From NCBI RefSeq assembly GCF_902626525.1, contig NZ_CACOFR010000001.1, positions 94,188 through 158,187 on the forward strand: a stretch of 64,000 nucleotides of DNA, given 5' to 3'. The DNA is from an uncultured Prochlorococcus sp. GTDB lineage: Bacteria; Cyanobacteriota; Cyanobacteriia; PCC-6307; Cyanobiaceae. Position numbers and translations under genes: made by a program. Shown in pieces: positions 61,728-64,000 of the stretch (its first letter is position 1; each line of letters starts with the position of its first letter). The notes under the pieces are model-generated. The model did no database searches and was not told where the DNA came from. It saw only the letters and a program-made list of their open reading frames with translations.

Positions 61728-61887
61728 AAATTCTGATAAACTTTTTTACTTTAAACAAAAATATTAGTAGAGAGCAAGTCAACTTGAAAAGTAGATAATA
61801 TTTAATAGCAATTGAAATTTAATTTAAATAAATTAGAGAATAATCTTATGATTGCTATCTTTAATGTCAGAAAGCAATTAATTACTA

Positions 61888-62037
61888 ATGAAGGAGTTAG
61901 AAGAAAATACTATTGAACAAATAAGAACTCTACTTAATTATTTAGAGCAAACTGATTTATTAAAAAACAAAGATATTCTTAGGTGTTTAGATGTAATAGC
62001 AAGAGAGCATGGCGGAAAAGTTGTAGATGAAAATTAA
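61888..62037 (+). CDS. Small helical protein, paralogue A
   Basis: 49 residues: MKELEENTIEQIRTLLNYLE, LLKNKDILRCLDVIAREHGG, KVVDEN. Closely related to the next gene; the two lie either side of a junction repeat. Confidence 0.6.
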   Translation: MKELEENTIEQIRTLLNYLEQTDLLKNKDILRCLDVIAREHGGKVVDEN

Positions 62038-62049
62038 AAATTATATTAA

Positions 62050-62093
62050 TTGACAGGCGATCTAACATGGAGGGATAAAAACCTCTTTTTTTA
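62050..62093 (+). repeat. Junction repeat filling a gene boundary
   Basis: TTGACAGGCGATCTAACATG, GAGGGATAAAAACCTC, T7, ATG. It occupies the space between two paralogous small genes. Confidence 0.75.
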
Positions 62094-62246
62094 ATGGCAG
62101 TTTCAGAATTAAATGAAGACACACAGGATCAAATATGTGATCTTCTAGAGAATTTGCAACAAATAGAGAAACTTAAAAATAAAGATATGCGTATTTTGTT
62201 AGATAAAATAGTCAGACAATATGGAGGGAAAGTAGTAAATAAATGA
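62094..62246 (+). CDS. Small helical protein, paralogue B
   Basis: 50 residues: DLLENLQQIEKLKNKDMRIL, LDKIVRQYGGKVVNK. Tandem duplicate of 61888. Its stop overlaps an MKRLLLAPL scrap (62243-62284). Confidence 0.6.
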   Translation: MAVSELNEDTQDQICDLLENLQQIEKLKNKDMRILLDKIVRQYGGKVVNK

Positions 62247-62284
62247 AACGCTTACTACTTGCACCGCTTAAAAATAACTTCTAA
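62243..62284 (+). repeat. MKRLLLAPL signal-start scrap
   Basis: 13 codons MKRLLLAPLKNNF and stop. The DNA matches the scraps at 55881 and 63764. It overlaps the stop of the preceding gene. Confidence 0.6.
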
Positions 62285-62516
62285 AAATACTGGTTTTCTT
62301 CCAACCTTCTTTTAATAATTCTGCATATTCTTTTCTTGCAGCTTCAATAGTTTCTACCCTGCTACCTTTCATGACTGGTTTACTTGATCTCTTATAGACA
62401 CAGCCATAACTAATCATCATTGCATCAATGTTTGGAGAAGGCTTGGAAGTATCTTCAAATGGTTCAAAGACTTTTATTCTTGATCTGGCTTTATTTATTA
62501 GAATAAATTTTTCCAC
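62268..62516 (-). CDS. DUF1651 family protein
   Basis: 82 residues: ARSRIKVFEPFEDTSKPSPN, MMISYGCVYKRSSKPVMKGS, KEYAELLKEGWKKTSIF. Intact relative of the truncated gene at 34799. Confidence 0.8.
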   Translation of the reverse strand: MEKFILINKARSRIKVFEPFEDTSKPSPNIDAMMISYGCVYKRSSKPVMKGSRVETIEAARKEYAELLKEGWKKTSIFRSYF

Positions 62517-62630
62517 CTACTGATATTTTTGGAGTAAAGATATATAAATTCCTATTAATGCAACTATTGCTGCACCAGCACCCATAACTGTGGTCGGTTG
62601 GTTATTCCAGAGATTAGTTAAAAATTCCAT
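62517..62630 (-). CDS. MEFL-type single-helix peptide
   Basis: 37 residues: MEFLTNLWNNQPTTVMGAGA, then a helix and SLLQKYQ. Intact relative of 40241 (dead) and 37301. It abuts the DUF1651 start. Confidence 0.6.
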   Translation of the reverse strand: MEFLTNLWNNQPTTVMGAGAAIVALIGIYISLLQKYQ

Positions 62631-62835
62631 AAAAGAATTATAAACAAAATAAAAGAGGGGCAAAGCTGACGCAATGGCTGAACAATGGAGTGATTAATAA
62701 TATATGTAGAGTATTTTTTTTATGATATATCTATTATTATTTTTCTGTTTTTGGCTACCACTGAGAAAATCTTATAAAAGATTACTTATTTTTAATTTAT
62801 AAATAATCAAAGCATTTAATTAATATACATTTGAG

Positions 62836-63282
62836 ATGAATTTGAGCTTTATGGCAAAAGATTTTCGCAATATTGAATATCATACAAATCAAGATGGAGA
62901 TGGACTTAAATATTATGCGTGTTCAACATTAAATACCAAAAGGAAAGAGTTGAGCTTTCATAAAAATAAAGGTGCTATTGTTCAAATGAGATGGGAAGTA
63001 AGTATAGGTAAGGATATTAAAAATCTTAGTGAGACTTTCAACTTTACTCCTCAATTTGGAGAGTTTGTTGAATATCAAAATTTATTTGATTATATAAATC
63101 AATTATGTCGCAAAGAAAAAAATATGAATATGAAAATTACTGATCTCCAAGTCTCCTGGCAGAAAGAATTTTTATTCAAAATAAACCCCATAACCCTAGA
63201 ACTTGGATACTTATGGATTAGTGACATAAAACAAATTACAAAGAACTATAAATGGGATAATAATGAATGGATTGAAATTTAA
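62836..63282 (+). CDS. Hypothetical soluble protein, 148 residues
   Basis: MNLSFMAKDFRNIEYHTNQD, YACSTLNTKRKELSFHKNKG, then WISDIKQITKNYKWDNNEW. Mixed alpha/beta and basic. No family recognised. Confidence 0.55.
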   Translation: MNLSFMAKDFRNIEYHTNQDGDGLKYYACSTLNTKRKELSFHKNKGAIVQMRWEVSIGKDIKNLSETFNFTPQFGEFVEYQNLFDYINQLCRKEKNMNMKITDLQVSWQKEFLFKINPITLELGYLWISDIKQITKNYKWDNNEWIEI

Positions 63283-63372
63283 TTTTCTTTTTGGGTGCAT
63301 TTAGAAAGATACAAAAAATAATTTAGCTGCATTTGGTGGATTAGTTCCCCATCAATGACCTAAAGATTAATA

Positions 63373-63419
63373 TTGACAGTCGATCTAAACTTGGAGGGAT
63401 AAAACCCTCTTCATTATTA
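63373..63419 (+). repeat. Junction repeat (near consensus)
   Basis: TTGACAGTCGATCTAAACTT, GGAGGGATAAAACCCTC, then TTCATTATTA to the ATG. Confidence 0.8.
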
Positions 63420-63767
63420 ATGCGTAAATTCTTATTGCCTTTATTAGTTGCCCTTTCTTTACCTACTTCTGTTAATGCTTCAGGCTTTTGGCTGTTAACT
63501 ACCACAGTTAAAAAACCAGCAGCTTTTAAAGAATATGTTCAAGAATTTAAACCTTGGCTTAAGTCAGTAGGAGGATCTTTAGTTATGAAAGATTCTGATC
63601 CTCAAATTGTTGAAGGTAGAGGTGGAAAACTATCAGTCGTTATTTCATTTCCCTCAAAGCAAGCTGCGATAGATGCTTACAATAGTCCTGAATATCAAGA
63701 GCTAACTAAGAAACGCTGGGCAAGTACAAAGAAAACAAACTTCATAATAATGGGATTAAATAAATGA
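63420..63767 (+). CDS. Secreted DUF1330-like protein
   Basis: 115 residues: signal peptide MRKFLLPLLVALSLPTSVNA, then GFWLLTTTVKKPAAFKEYVQ, KPWLKSVGGSLVMKDSDPQI, VVISFPSKQAAIDAYNSPEY. The domain matches the non-secreted protein at 53279, so a signal peptide has been gained or lost between the two. It stands between two junction repeats. Confidence 0.8.
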   Translation: MRKFLLPLLVALSLPTSVNASGFWLLTTTVKKPAAFKEYVQEFKPWLKSVGGSLVMKDSDPQIVEGRGGKLSVVISFPSKQAAIDAYNSPEYQELTKKRWASTKKTNFIIMGLNK

Positions 63768-63850
63768 AACGTTTACTACTTGCACCGCTATATTAAATAC
63801 GATTGACAATCGATCTAACATAGAGGGATAAAACCCTCTTTTTTATTAAA
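63764..63850 (+). repeat. Signal-start scrap plus junction repeat
   Basis: 63764-63796 encodes MKRLLLAPLY and stop; TTGACAATCGATCTAACATA follows at 63803 with the hairpin GAGGGATAAAACCCTC and T6. No gene follows immediately; the next ATG is 94 bases on. A free copy of this kind shows the element without a downstream cassette. Confidence 0.75.
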
Positions 63851-63943
63851 ACTTTTTATCTTAGGCACCTCTCTCTTTTTTGAGTAATTGTTTTGATTGC
63901 GATTCATAGCAAATATTGCTCTGATTTAAAAAAATACTCTTCA

Positions 63944-64000
63944 ATGATTAAAGTCTTAATTACTCTTCTAACTTCATTTCTTATTTGGTTTAGCATTGTA
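63944..64000 (+). CDS. Partial gene with hydrophobic start
   Basis: MIKVLITLLTSFLIWFSIV runs off the window. It is a signal peptide or membrane anchor; nothing more can be said. Confidence 0.45.
   Translation, partial: MIKVLITLLTSFLIWFSIV

Noticed and set aside
33847..63850. True integron with attC sites
   Set aside because: The junction repeats lack an obvious attC-like pair of R/L boxes and no integrase is present in the window, so only the organisational likeness is claimed.

Overview
The window is a very AT-rich chromosomal segment from a marine picocyanobacterium, almost certainly Prochlorococcus and probably a high-light ecotype. This rests on many high-light-inducible (hli) genes, PsbY/PsbF-like thylakoid peptides, families typical of this genus (DUF1651, DUF2839, DUF3303, PAP/fibrillin), dozens of 25-60 residue membrane proteins, and a conserved housekeeping block. 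Strain cannot be fixed from the sequence alone.

Bases 1-9.9 kb are core backbone. They hold the end of pntB, a YheT-type hydrolase, a leftward run (membrane-fusion protein, polA, cysS, dxr, then a decayed [2Fe-2S] ferredoxin), and ychF. Bases 9.9-34 kb carry a first hli cluster (11.4-12.2 kb), selO, two sodium-type or metal transporters, a PsbY/PsbF-like photosynthetic mini-cluster with two candidate small RNAs (21.6-22.7 kb), yedK/SRAP, rluF and many orphan small proteins and gene relics.

Bases 34-64 kb look like a genomic island. Three repeat systems overlap there. (1) At least nine copies, intact or decayed, of the 3' half of a tRNA-Pro(UGG) gene plus its terminator, all in one orientation, several sharing flanking sequence beyond the tRNA; these look like attachment-site scars of repeated integrations. 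(2) About a dozen copies of a roughly 45-bp element (TTGACA, a GATCTAA box, a GAGGG/CCCTC hairpin, T-run) that fills the gap between the stop of one small gene and the ATG of the next, as in a cassette array; it resembles the 48-bp Prochlorococcus repeat element reported in islands, as I remember it. (3) Broken copies of a signal-peptide start (MKRLLLAPL) next to that element. The cargo between repeats includes a glutamine amidotransferase, HPP transporter, methyltransferase, nitroreductase, M48 protease, DUF805-PrsW fusion, fibrillin-like protein, secreted nuclease, Imm17-like protein, BCCT transporter, a metallothionein-like peptide, paralogous DUF1651/DUF1330/DUF3303 genes and a second hli cluster (51.3-52.6 kb) duplicating the first down to its promoter.

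The most interesting proposals are the cassette-like array with its conserved 19-residue peptides, the tRNA-Pro scar ladder, a PsbY/PsbF-like chimera that lacks the haem histidine, and a DNA polymerase I with a roughly 110-residue insertion in its 5'-nuclease domain.
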